From: Mycocentrospora acerina
Taxonomy: Eukaryota > Ascomycota > Dothideomycetes > Pleosporales
Reading direction: 5' to 3'
Length of the DNA stretch: 64,000 nucleotides
NCBI GenBank assembly: GCA_022701365.1
Contig: JAKUHH010000014.1
Location: forward strand, 470,997-534,996
Within the stretch, counting starts at the first letter, position 1. Every line of letters starts with the position of its first letter. Both the position numbers and the translations under genes were made by a program. The notes beneath the pieces were generated by a model, which did no database searches, was not told the origin of the DNA, and saw nothing but the letters and a program-made list of their open reading frames with translations. Positions 1 through 10,610 of the stretch are shown in pieces.

Positions 1-586
1 CCTCGAAACCGAGAGCTACATGATGTACAAGCTGAATCTTTGCAGATGAGAGAAGCGCAGTGAGCTTTCTCGGCAGACGAGCGCTGTCCTTGTTTCAGCA
101 TACCTCGAAAACAAAAGTTCCGTTGTATGTCTATACTCACAATTCTCTCCTCGATGGACACTGAAAGAAGTGGCTGCCGCGTTGGCCAAAGGTAAACAAC
201 GCATCGCACATGACGCTAGAGTTTTGGCTTCGCTAGACAAAACGTCCGATACAAAGCAAAAAAAATAGATAATCAAATGACTTGTACCGTACGGAGCTCC
301 TACAAAGAGCGCAAAACATCAACAAGACTGAGATTGAGACATCACTGAACAACATACTTGCCAAGCCGATCGCTTCCAGGATCAAGCAGGAAAGCAGCTG
401 CAGCCCTCACGCGACGTCCCCAGAGTACTTGTGCCACGTGGGGGTAGACACGTCGAGACAACACACCCTTACATGTTTGAAGGGGCTCGATCACTGGTAT
501 TAAGACAAGAGCTTAGAATTTTTATGGAGAAAGCTCTATTCTGGCACGTGACGTCATCCTTCCCATCTGTCCAATAGGATCCCAGA
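1..586. other. intergenic, no gene seen
   Basis: Only short overlapping reading frames with no recognisable domain are present. The last part probably serves as the promoter of the gene starting at 587. A gene end or exon from outside the window cannot be excluded. Confidence 0.5.
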
Positions 587-1980
587 ATGAGTGGTACTTT
601 GAGCAACACCTCCTTCTTCTCCTTCGGGCCGCACGACAGCTTTATTTCGAAAAGCTTTCAGGGGCTAAAGTCGTGGGTATGCCTCCTTCAAGATAATGGT
701 CATAATCTGACTGCACCAGCCGAAACCTTCCTCCTGATCTCCAGAAACTTATTGTCCGCAGCAATGCGTTGGACATTCACTGGGCAGCTCTTGGCCCGGT
801 GATCGACTCATGGATCCTCAACTTCAAAGACTCTTCCAACAAGAATACTGTTCGATGGGGCTCGGCTACTCCGCAACGCCTCCAAAGCATTCTTTCAAAG
901 ACGTGGCATTCTCCCCTTCTTCGTGCTTTCCTCGGCCCAAACGATTCTTTCATCGTCTGGCATCCTGAGCTAATCCGCTGGGCAAACCTTCCTCCTGTCC
1001 TTGAAGATGCCATACAGTCATGGCTCACGCCTTCGGGGTGGAGAGCCGGACCACCGCGAATGGTGACGTGGGGACCTGACAGCGCCTTCTTTGCTATGAG
1101 CGAGTATGGGACTACAATCTATGAGTTTGGCAACACCAAAGACGAGTGGGAGATTTACAAAGAGACGGTTGAAGAATGGAAGGTGGAGAAGGGGTTTTCT
1201 TGGAGTGATCTGGCGTTTATTGCGCTTGATCCTACAGCCTCGGATCAGTTCATTGCGATTCGAAATGATGGGACGTGGGCGGGATCGATTGATGGGGTGA
1301 ATGAAGACGCGCTGGAAGGGTTTGCGCTGAATTGCTTTGCAAAGGCAAAGGCAAGACAGAATCCTAAGCCTCAAGCCAACGAGCAGATACCGAAGAAGCC
1401 TTCCAGCTCCAAGTCTTCCAACTCCAAGTCTTCTAGCTCCAAGTCTTCCAGCGCCGAGTCTTCCGGCTCTAAGCCTTCCAGTTCCAAGCCCACAGAAACG
1501 AAACCCGACACAGCTACTCAAGCGCTATATGAGCAATGGGCCAGAGAAACAGGTCAAAGGTTCTCTTCCGCACAAACCGCTCTTGCAAATCCCCCTCCAC
1601 CATCCAAAACTTTCTCCATCAATTCGCTCTCCATCTCCCTCTCGGCAAACGCCAACTCGGCCACCCAGGCTGCGTTTCTTTCATCCTTCCCTTACTTCCC
1701 TCCACAAACAACGACGTGCGCCCTCCCCCACTGCATCCTCACAAAGTCACTCCCCCACGATATCAAAGCCTGCAAGCACGACGTTGAGAAGTTCTTCCGA
1801 GCAAGTGGTCTATATAGCTATGAGTGGTTACGTCAGGAGCGGTTGAGGTGGCACCCTGATCGGTTTGGGAGATTGTGCGAAGAGGGGTGGAGAGAGGTGG
1901 GGAAGAAGATGGCGGAAGAGATGTTTAAGATTATTGAGGGGTTGATGGAGGAACTTAGGGATGAAGGGAAAACTTTATAG
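587..1980 (+). CDS. conserved fungal protein with J-like C-terminal motif
   Basis: Two exons are proposed, 587..672 and 720..1980, giving 448 aa. The open frame of the second exon extends upstream of 769 through an in-frame LPPDLQKLI stretch and has no ATG of its own, so a 47-base intron (donor GTGGGT, acceptor ACCAG) must join it to the ATG exon at 587. Exon 1 starts with an SFFSFGPHDSF motif that I associate with a family of uncharacterised fungal proteins. A Ser/Lys-rich low-complexity linker (about residues 225-260) separates the N-terminal half from a C-terminal segment containing WHPDRF, reminiscent of the HPD motif of J-domains but without a full J-domain. No catalytic motif or membrane segment is visible. 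Function is unknown. The donor site is non-optimal, so the exon 1 boundary is the weakest part. Confidence 0.7.
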
Positions 1981-2261
1981 AAGGGACGAGGGATTTTTGA
2001 TCATATCAAGGTGGATCGTTGTTGTGATGGAGAATGACAACGGTTCATGGGAAGAAGTCAATCTGGCTGTGATTCATTGATGGCTGACGCAACTGTTTCT
2101 CTCCAGTTGCCTTTATTGTACAATCTCTCTTAGTCATACAATTAGCAAGATGTATTACTGTGAAATGTAAGAAAACCTACCATTGCTTCACTGTAGCAAG
2201 TGCATAATCGTACAGGCGGCTTTCTTCGTCTCTATACTTTGTAACAGGCAGCTCCAAGACT

Positions 2262-2661
2262 CTATCGATTCCCCTTTTCGATGGTCGTAATCTTGGGTAG
2301 CGCATTTCGTAATTCCTCCTTGTCTTTTTCGGTTGGCACAAGGCCAAATTTCTCTTCGGCTTTGTCAGAGAGAAACAAGCCCAGGCCTGCATATGCCATG
2401 ATGCCAACACCAATCACGATGCGCGTCTTGGGCGTTATGCCCTTGTACCACCTGAATGCTGTCAGAACGGGAATGCAAACAACAATTGAGCATGCACGTA
2501 CTGCCAGACAGCCATGTTGGTTGGTTATTGGGGATGGAACAGTGATGCAGAGGGCCTTGAGGCGGCGATGCGGAAGAGCAAGGCGCCAAGCAACACCTCT
2601 CTCGAACATATGCGCTTAACGTCAAGGTGGACACAACACCACCCAGCGCAGCAAGATTCAT
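2262..2661 (-). CDS. small membrane protein, conserved C-terminal segment
   Basis: Two exons are proposed, 2661..2502 and 2458..2262, giving 118 aa. A 43-base intron with donor GTACGT and acceptor CTGACAG joins them in phase. The C-terminal exon contains WYKGITPKTR, then one hydrophobic helix (about residues 65-82) and a charged tail with DKAEEKFGLVPTEKDKEEL. The look of this tail, well composed and ending cleanly, is what argues for a real gene. The proposed N-terminal exon is less convincing because it is Cys/Pro rich in its second half, so a different first exon or an extra intron is possible. It sits head-to-head with the GH47 gene, about 215 bp apart, so the two probably share a promoter region. 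Function is unknown; a small organelle-membrane protein is a guess from its size and single helix. Confidence 0.5.
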
Positions 2662-2876
2662 GATTTGGTTGCGCGCAAGTAGTATTCACGCACTCCCGAG
2701 AGCCCATATTCCCCCACGTGCCATTTGCTTCCAGAAGCATGATATAACATTGCGCGACGCCCCAACCACGACCGCACACGTCCACCCTGGGTGAACCGAT
2801 GCCGTCGTCACTGCTACCAACCTGAGGCCACTCCCACTCTCACCACCTCCATAGTTGATACACACGCCCTTCAGCC

Positions 2877-4601
2877 ATGCCCAGCTTCCGGCGGTGGGGA
2901 AAGTCCAAGTTCGAGAGGAACCCCGAGTCCTCGTTTAAGCTGCTGGCCGCCGTCCTCGTTATCACCCTCTACCTGCTCATAAAAGAGTTCTCGAACCCCA
3001 TTCTCGGCAACAAGGCAACCGCCACATCCGGCGCGCAGATTCAATATGCAGAATGGAACGGTACCGGCAAGGCGCAAGAGACGAGGGCGGAGAAAGTGCG
3101 CAGTGCGATGAAGTACACGTTTTGGAAGTACAGGAAGCATGCTTGGGGCCACGATGACATCTTGCCTGTATCGGGCGGGAACTCGTCGTCGAGGAATGGC
3201 TGGGGCGCGTTCATTGTTGATTCGGCGAGCACCCTGGCGTTGATGGGGTTGTGGGACGAGTTGTCGCATTCAGTGGAGCACATTCTGGGCATCGACTTCA
3301 CCATCACCGACGACCTCGTGGATCCTTTTGAGACGACTATCCGTTATCTGGGCGGCCTGCTGTCTCTGGTTGACCTCTACGATGCTGGCTTGATACCGGA
3401 AGACGTCATGCACGACGAAGCGCGAGATCTTATCTTGGAACACGCTGTCACTCTGGCGGGGAAGCTTGGTCCCGCATACGACACACCGACTGGCATGCCT
3501 TGGCCACGAGTCGACTTCAACACTGGCAAAGGCGTTCCTGACCCCCCTTCAGTCTATATCAAGGACCCTGAAAAGCAACAGTTTGAGCATCCTGCTATAG
3601 GCCCTGCACGAACTGGCTCTTCTATCCTCGAGAATCGTGTCTTGACCCGATTGACTGGCGATCCTATATATGCAAGAAATTCTACGCTGGCGTGGGCTCC
3701 CCTTGTCTGGTCAAAATGGATAACACCTTGGGCAGGCATGGTTGACGCGCCCATTGACATCGTGACAGGAGCTCCAGTTGGTCGCGAAAGACACTGGGAC
3801 GGTGGACACGACTCGTACTATGAATATCTCCTCAAGATGACTCTGCTCGCCCCAGCATCGGACCCGCATATCAGTGTGTATAAGAAACGCTTCCTTGACT
3901 CTGCCTATTCCCTCCGACGTCGTCTCAGTTCTCGCTCTGCCTCCTCATCCTCGCACGTAATGCAGCACCTCTTCATCGGCCGCCAAGACGACAAACAATA
4001 CCAAAACAAGCAAGGCCATCTCGCCTGCTTTGCACCTGGAACCATTCTCCTTGGCTCAAAGTTCCACGACCAGCCCTACCTCCGTACCTTTGCCCTAGCC
4101 CTCCTCGAAGGCTGCCGCCACACCTACACATCTACACCCTCCAAAATCGGCCCTGAAGCCTGGTCTTGGATCCCAAAATACAGCTATAGCGATCCATTCT
4201 TCTCCCCGTCCACCCCCCGTGAAAAGGAAGAATGGTCCACTTCTGGCTTCTGGAGCACAAACCCCAAATACAAAGGCCGCCCCGAGTACGTCGAATCCCT
4301 CTTCTACGCCTGGCGCATCACAGGCGAACAGCGCTACCGCGAGTGGGCATGGGAAGCTTTTGCAGCCATGGAACAACACTGCAAAGCGCCATATGGATAC
4401 GCCCAGCTTGCAGACGTGTACAGAGTCAAGCCCGCGGAATGGAGCGGAGACGGAACGGGCCGCTGGATCGACATGCAGGAGAGCTTCTGGGCGGCAGAAA
4501 CGCTCAAATATTTGTTTCTTACATTTAGCGAGGTCGAGGTCGCGAGTCTGGATAACTGGGTATTTAGCACAGAGGGTCATGTGTTTAGAATGATTAGGTG
4601 A
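2877..4601 (+). CDS. GH47 class I alpha-1,2-mannosidase, type II membrane
   Basis: Single exon, 574 aa. This is a glycoside hydrolase family 47 mannosidase that trims alpha-1,2-linked mannose from N-glycans in the ER or Golgi, or feeds ER-associated degradation. The sequence shows a short basic cytosolic tail, one signal-anchor helix (about residues 21-39), and then the family landmarks: SASTLALMGLWDE near residue 103, DPFETTIRYLGGLLS near 145, DGGHDSYYEYLLK near 305, and a C-terminal DMQESFWAAETLKYLFL followed by STEGHVF. The terminal Thr of the STEGH segment corresponds to the calcium-binding Thr of the family; Gly replaces the usual Ala. Length and single anchor match fungal class I mannosidases. 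The ATG at 2877 is the first in frame and gives a typical type II topology. A polyadenylation-like AATAAA-rich stretch follows within 100 bp. Confidence 0.93.
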   Translation: MPSFRRWGKSKFERNPESSFKLLAAVLVITLYLLIKEFSNPILGNKATATSGAQIQYAEWNGTGKAQETRAEKVRSAMKYTFWKYRKHAWGHDDILPVSGGNSSSRNGWGAFIVDSASTLALMGLWDELSHSVEHILGIDFTITDDLVDPFETTIRYLGGLLSLVDLYDAGLIPEDVMHDEARDLILEHAVTLAGKLGPAYDTPTGMPWPRVDFNTGKGVPDPPSVYIKDPEKQQFEHPAIGPARTGSSILENRVLTRLTGDPIYARNSTLAWAPLVWSKWITPWAGMVDAPIDIVTGAPVGRERHWDGGHDSYYEYLLKMTLLAPASDPHISVYKKRFLDSAYSLRRRLSSRSASSSSHVMQHLFIGRQDDKQYQNKQGHLACFAPGTILLGSKFHDQPYLRTFALALLEGCRHTYTSTPSKIGPEAWSWIPKYSYSDPFFSPSTPREKEEWSTSGFWSTNPKYKGRPEYVESLFYAWRITGEQRYREWAWEAFAAMEQHCKAPYGYAQLADVYRVKPAEWSGDGTGRWIDMQESFWAAETLKYLFLTFSEVEVASLDNWVFSTEGHVFRMIR

Positions 4602-4797
4602 GGACGCCCGCATACGTCTATCTATCTGTCTATTTATCTATTTTCATGCCGCACCGTCCTCGTTCTATGAAATAAAATAAAACCGAAAAAATAAATAGTA
4701 GTACAAGCTTCGTGTCAACATGTCGTGATACTCCTTTTCCCCCCCTCCATCTCCTCCATATTACTCAAACCCCTTCTTCACCATATTAAACACTTTC

Positions 4798-5289
4798 CTA
4801 GTTTCCACCTCCCCCTCCATCTCCCCCTCCGCCACCACCTCCTCCTCCACCATCACCACCACCACCACTGTACCCTCCATCCCCCCCACTAGAGTAACCC
4901 CCAGAATACCCTCCATCCCCCTTATGACTGCACCCCCCATCCCCTCCACCAGAAGACCCATTATAAAAATTCCCATAATACCCTCCCCTAGCCACATACG
5001 CACTCGTTGCACTTACACCACCATCAGCACTATCACTAGGACTACTTTTCTTCAATTTCTCTGCTAGTCCCGCGTACTGGCTTGGCAACGCCCCGTCAAG
5101 ATGGTCCTTCTTCTCCTCCTCTTCCTCCTTAGGCTTGCTGCTCATTTCCGGCACGGTGCTGCGATTCTGGCCCTCTGGTAGAGGCGATGCAGAGGCGGTT
5201 GAGGGTCGAGGTGGGGGGGTTGCTGGGCGGGAGGGAAGGGGGGAGGAGACGGTGGGTTTGGGGTCGGGTTTGCTGGAGAAGCAGCCCAT
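4798..5289 (-). CDS. Gly-rich protein with N-myristoylation signal
   Basis: The ATG at 5289 gives a 163-aa protein beginning MGCFSSKPDPKP, a good N-myristoylation plus adjacent-Cys palmitoylation signal (G2, C3, S6). I prefer this start to an upstream non-ATG extension. A Pro/Ser-rich stretch, an acidic-basic stretch (about residues 55-75), QYAGLAEKLKK and then a long Gly/Ser/Tyr-rich repeat tail follow. The reading frame ends in pure Gly at 4798. The neighbouring frame continues into a more normal-looking terminus ending VFNMVKKGFE (stop near 4761), so the Gly repeat may contain a frameshift, a polymorphic indel or a small intron. The likely location is the inner face of a membrane. Function is unknown. 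The upstream region is rich in pyrimidine tracts on the coding strand. Confidence 0.65.
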   Translation of the reverse strand: MGCFSSKPDPKPTVSSPLPSRPATPPPRPSTASASPLPEGQNRSTVPEMSSKPKEEEEEKKDHLDGALPSQYAGLAEKLKKSSPSDSADGGVSATSAYVARGGYYGNFYNGSSGGGDGGCSHKGDGGYSGGYSSGGDGGYSGGGGDGGGGGGGGGGDGGGGGN

Positions 5290-7032
5290 TTTTGCTTTCT
5301 TTCTTTTTTCCCTTCTTTCCTTTGTTGTTGGTGTTGTTGTTTTACTTGTTGTTCTTGGTGTGTATGTGTGTCTCTTGGATGCGCGGAAGGGAGAGTCGAG
5401 GCGGATGTGATTGTGGTTGTTGTTTGGTGTAGATATTGTGTAGAAGGGGAGATCAAGGCAAGAAGACACGGATATGTTGGTGTTTTATGCGTGGTTCGGG
5501 AGGAATTGTTCGTTGATATATGAAGTTGGATGGCTTCAAGAATGGATTTATTGTTTAGATATAGCTCACAAGCATGAGAATAAGATTCAAAAGGTTGGAA
5601 TTTGATGGAATTGATCATGCTAGTCTACTACCTACGGCTTTTGTACTTGCGCATTGTCGTTATGTGGATGCCTATGTTGGTCATCATGGTGAGGATGTGA
5701 GGTGGGGCTGTGCACGCACCCTTGCCCACTCCCTTCCTTACCTACTGATCTGACATGATCTGATCTGCCAACTGACCTGTTGCATGCATGCGAGGCAGAC
5801 ATGACATATCGTAGGGTGATCCGTTCCGCCTCGCGCCAGCCTCGCGGTGATTGCGCCCTTCGGTGAGGGAGAACGGGTATAGTCGGTTTTGTTTACCCAC
5901 TTACTACATACATCGCGGCGCGGAAAGGGTAAGGCGGTGTCCTGGATGGATTTTAGCCTCACTTTTTACTAGATAACACAGTCATAGAACATCCGATGCG
6001 GCGGTCATGGCGCGAATACTTAGAATGCGCACATCTCAAAGTTTCTCTTGCGCGGAATGTTGCCCGGGTTAATTATACCTCTCCACCATCTTCAGAGATC
6101 CCACATCCTATCCTGTCTGTCACCCACCCCCACAGTCCCCACCTCCCCCGTGATGCATCCCAATGTATACATTTCCTCCTCCCGTGCTCTGCCCCACATC
6201 GTCGCTGAACCCCCCCGGTTTATACTCAGCGCGTGCGATTACCGCTTCGGATTCGACGTTTGGGTCGGATTTACTGGCCAGACAGCCCATTGCCTGCGTT
6301 GGAAGGAGACTCTGTAACGGAGTCGGCAGCTATGTGGAGAGGATGATGTCTGCGGTGAAGCGGCATACGACGTAGTATGTGATTTGTATATGATCAAGGC
6401 GTGTGAGTAGAGTCGGCTGTGTTGAGCTGGTGTAACAGGCAGGCTGTGCAGAGAGACAAAATTAGATATTGGTCGTGTTCACTTGCGAGACAAGCCTTGG
6501 GGTGGTGAGCTTGTTGAGATTTGCACGAGGGGTTGGAATATACGTGAGATGGATTCGAGAGTACAAAGGTTTGATTGGTTCGACTATTGATGCAGACGGA
6601 TATATTTTGCTGTGCTGCATATATGGATACAAAAGTTTTGTAGTTAGAGAACCGTGCGCAGAGGGAGATATGCTCCGTGCGCCGCGTTGGTTCGTCGAGT
6701 GAAGGTAATGCGGCCCGGTTCTTCTCTTCATTGCACGGCTAAACGGGTGCCAAGCAGCATGTGGTCATGAGCTCAGCCTCGGTTATCGGAGCTGTTGTAC
6801 AAACCCGCTTAACATCGCCAACCTCAGGCTAGTTGATGATGGAACATTTCCGCGCTAGATATCTCTGTAACGAGAGCCGGAGTGGCGGAGGGGATGTTAC
6901 TGAAAGGTGCCAGTTCGCCGAAGGCGCAGGCAGTTCGTCTATCCCACAAGTGGCGAGGACGTCAACTCCTTAGTTTAGGGCCGTGTTGATTTTCAATCAT
7001 TAGGGCAGGAACTACTATGCCAGAACCTCCTT
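5290..7032. other. intergenic, about 1.7 kb, nothing recognised
   Basis: Both strands carry only short frames of atypical composition and no domain or convincing splice structure. Homopurine/homopyrimidine stretches at 5300-5350 lie just upstream of the Gly-rich gene and may be part of its promoter. Confidence 0.5.
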
Positions 7033-9009
7033 TCATACTGTGCCCATCAGGAATTTCCAAGGAAAATCTGTGTGGTTGATATTGAACGAGGGATTTACCT
7101 TCCATAAGATTGGAAGCCTCTCAACCCCGTTCGCCATTGCACTTTGCTTCGGTAACGGCAAGTCTTGTAAAAGTGATACAGTTCTTCCGGAACACGTCGC
7201 AAGCTCAAAAGTGCTCCCACCAGGGCTTCCTCTGCCACTCGAGTTGCGCAAAGCGGTCTTCATGATCGCCGTAACCCGACGGAATCTTTCAAATACGTCT
7301 TCGCAGCTCTCTTGTGGGTCGCGGAGACGTGGCATTTGCGACGTGAGCTGGTCCCGGAAATATTCAAATGACTTTGCGATTTGGAGCTCGGTGGGATCCC
7401 AGCCGGGCATTGGCGATGATTGCAGCGCAAGCTTGCTGAGGCTGGTCATAGCTGAGGCCATATTTAGCCAGTCAACTATTGAGATGCGTTCGAATTGGGT
7501 TGGCGAAAGCTTTGCGCTATTATCGAGAAACTGTTCAATAGAACGAAGGTTGGTGACGCGCAGGGAGAGCTGGAAGCCGGAAGCCCAAGGCGTATTTTCT
7601 CTGTCCGCGAGGTCGATGGACGCAGCCGTCCTGTACAGGTGTGTCCGTGCAGCGAGTTGTATCCATTGCAATGTTTCTATACACTTGTCAGTACCACTGT
7701 ATACATACAACACCTGAAAGGATCGTACCAAAATCTTTTGCTTGCAACTTTGACGCCAGTCGAATATTATCCCACTTGTCGCTCAAACGTTTGACTTGGG
7801 TGCGTGTGACCAAAGCTTGTCCAGACTGCTCACGAAGAGTCTCTTCAATGTCTTCCATGAACTGGCACACGTCTGTCAGGATAGGTAGTACTGCATCAGA
7901 CTGGTGCTCCCAGACGGACGCTAACTCAGAGGCATAATTGCGAAGTGTACTCGAGTACGATAAGCAGCGTGCTTTATTTGGTTCCATCATTCCAATGTTG
8001 GCGACCAGATAGTAACATCCCAGGTACGCTCTCTTTGCCTCCCTATCTCTGGGATCCTCTCTCATCAACGGACTCCGGGCGGCTGTCGATATACTATCTA
8101 GACCTAGATCACTTGCTATGCCAACGCATATCTGGATGAGCATAGGTATAGAGACGGCGTGCGAGTCCATGTAGTGGTGGTGCCATGCTATGAAGACTAA
8201 CAAGCCCTGCAGAAGATCAAGACTCTTCTCCCCATTCATCACCTTCACCATGACGACTTTGCGAAACTCACGGCTAAGTTTCAATTGCAATAGCACAGAG
8301 TCGTAAGATGCTACTGTGAGGACTGCGAATATCAACATGGGTCGATGTTGTATTAGGTCCTTACAAAAGGAGTCCTTGGGCAGTGGTACAAAGGGGAAGT
8401 AGTCGACCATGATTCGATAGGTGTCGAGTAGCATTTGCATATGGACGGCACTAATCGAGCGAAGGATGGGGTCCATCTGTCCGAGAGACGAAAGGGTGTG
8501 GTTGATGGACTCCCAGAAGAACAGAGAGCTCTCAGCGGTGGCTGTGGGCCCTGGAGCTGGAAAGTTCGAGGGCTCCTGCACGGACGAGGCAGATGGTGGC
8601 GGTACGGTAGAGCTTGTTGGCGAAGGAGTGCGTTGGGCTGTCTCGGGTGTGTGAGAGGGCAAAATGGCTACCGAGGGCAGGGTGGGTTGAGGCGTAGAGT
8701 TTGGCGCTATAGTAGCAACAATGGCAGATATCTTGTCGAGCTTCTTGTCGAGGTCGCGCATCTTGTTGGGCGCATGGCTGTCAGCCCTGGGTTTTGCTGG
8801 TCGGCGTCGTGCAACGTGCTCGACGCACTCTACTCGGGCCTTTTGGCACCTATTTAACGGTTATCCCGAGTGTGGGGAGAGATGAATATGCATGGGAAAA
8901 CGGACCTTTGGCAGATGCTTGCAATGTCGGATGGCACACATCGAACCTTGTGCTTGCGACAACGCTCGCAGGCAAACGAGTTTCCGATTCTTCCTTCTCT
9001 TGCCTCCAT
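7033..9009 (-). CDS. Zn2Cys6 transcription factor
   Basis: Three exons are proposed, 9009..8906, 8849..7729 and 7676..7033, giving 622 aa with clean GT-AG junctions and consistent phase. The binuclear zinc cluster is split by the first intron and reads C-x2-C-x6-C-x8-C-x2-C-x6-C at residues 14, 17, 24, 33, 36 and 43. A basic linker and a short coiled-coil-like DLDKKLDKI follow, then a Pro/Ser/Thr-rich segment and a helical fungal regulatory domain with no DNA-binding features. The protein would act in the nucleus as a DNA-binding regulator. The target is unknown. It is divergent from the isochorismatase-family gene at 9589, with about 580 bp shared between them, so co-regulation is possible but not shown. 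Confidence 0.9.
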
Positions 9010-9588
9010 GGTGCAGGTAAAGATTGAGGGTTCGGGAAACTTGACAATGGCCGCGGCCTGGGGCGTGTGGGGAAATTACGGAAGTCCGACCATGTGCCAA
9101 GAGCTCGGGACAAGCAGCGTGTGAGTGAATGCACGGAACCGTACAACGGCACTATAAGTCAGTGCTGCACAGTGCAAACTAGCTGGAAGATCTAGCTAGG
9201 CCTGGCACTCCAGAGCGAGTAGTCTCCGGTGACTGGACGAGTGGAGCGGGATGCCGCAGGGACGGTGTCATGAAAAGACCAAACACACCTCGGGTATTTG
9301 TCTCGGTACATCAATACTGCGAGTCCTGATTTGGTAGTCTGGGGGTCTGGGGGTCTGGGGGATACTTGTCTGCGCGTGATGCCCGGCGGTTGGAGTCGCC
9401 TAGTTGGTCAAGTGCCTGCTCCGACATGTGGACCGTTCTGGAGCTCTATCCGACATTCTGCCAACGCCACGGGCGCAGCATTTCGATGGTCATGGATACG
9501 GTCGGCAGACGTAAGGAGAAACATGGGGTAGGTGGGCGGCCTCCACGCGGAAAATCACACCCTTTTTTCCGCCACACCGCCCGACACC
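9010..9588. promoter_or_regulatory. shared divergent promoter region
   Basis: This 579-bp region separates the start of the Zn2Cys6 gene (minus strand) from the start of the isochorismatase-family gene (plus strand). It contains a short tandem repeat of TCTGGGGG-like units at about 9340-9362. No defined operator can be named. Confidence 0.4.
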
Positions 9589-10305
9589 ATGGCTCCCAAC
9601 GACCACGGCGACCACGCTGATTATGTCAGATCGGGGTTCGCGGGCAAGATTGGATGGGGCAGCAAGCCCGCGCTGCTGCTCGTCGACGTCTGCAACGCGT
9701 ACTGGAGGAAAGACTCGCCGTTGGACACAAGCTCTAATCCTGCCTCGGCCGCCGCACCTGCCTCGATAGCGAGGCTCGTTGCTGCCGCGCGCGAGGGGAA
9801 CGTCGTCTTGGTTTGGACCCGCGTCGAGTACACCGAGCCTGACATGGCCGACGCAGGCATCTTTTTCCGCAAGGCCCCTCTCCTGACCGTGTTCCAGAAG
9901 GGCAACGAGACGGGACTCGAGGGCTGGGTCCCGGGGTTGGAGCCAAACGAGGGCGAGCTTGTCATCCCAAAGCGCTATCCCAGCGCCTTCTTCGCCACCG
10001 ACCTCAACACGCGTCTGCAACTCAAAGGCATTGATACGCTGGTCGTCTGCGGTGTCAGTACGAGTGGATGTGTTCGCGCAAGTGTCCTGGACGCCATGTG
10101 CCTTGGCTATCGCCCCATGGTAGGCTTGGTATGGCATGGGTCAGCTTAATCGTCGTCGCTGACTGTTGCTTAGGTGGTTGGCGAGGCTTGTGGGGACCGG
10201 TCGCCTGCTGTGCACGATGCAAACATGTTTGACATGAGTGCAAAGATGGCCGATGTAGTGTCGGAGAGCGAGGCCATCTCGAAGCTGAAGGCTGGATGGA
10301 CTTGA
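9589..10305 (+). CDS. isochorismatase-family cysteine hydrolase
   Basis: Two exons, 9589..10119 and 10174..10305, give 220 aa; the intron is GTAGGC...GCTTAG. The catalytic triad of the isochorismatase/N-carbamoylsarcosine amidase fold is visible: Asp33 in ALLLVDVCN, Lys128 in VIPKRYPSAF, and Cys161 in VCGVSTSGCVRAS. The TSGCVR context with the preceding cis-peptide region is typical of amidohydrolases of this fold, acting on small amides such as carbamoylsarcosine-like or nicotinamide-like substrates. The true substrate cannot be told from sequence. There is no signal peptide, so it is presumably cytosolic. The ATG at 9589 is in a good CACCATGG context. The divergent Zn2Cys6 regulator is its nearest neighbour. 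Without the intron the frame would end at 10149, losing the conserved C-terminal VVGEACGDRS segment. Confidence 0.92.
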
Positions 10306-10435
10306 GCAGCACGCTCGCTGCTCATTCTGAAAATACCACATCTCTAGACGCTTGACACTGAGATGCTACCTCACAGTCACGCCTGTGGCTAACCTCGACT
10401 CTCTTTACTCTAGAGGCTGCCAAGTTTCCCATCCA

Positions 10436-10610
10436 CCACACAACTACTCTGTTTACTTTTCATATAACTGCTCTATTTCCGTTCCATAAAACTACCCCAT
10501 TCACTTTCCAGAAAGCTGCTCTATTCCCTTCTCGTACAACTGCTCTGGTTCCTTTCTATAAAACTGCTCTGGTTCCTTTCCAAACAACTCCTCTGGTTCC
10601 TCATCGTACA
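10436..10610. repeat. degenerate ~33-bp tandem repeat
   Basis: About five imperfect copies of a unit resembling AACTGCTCTGGTTCCTTTC occur in a row. On the minus strand they encode repeated KEPEQxYEK-like peptides at the end of the decayed adenylation gene. The copies are diverged and partly out of frame. Confidence 0.6.
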
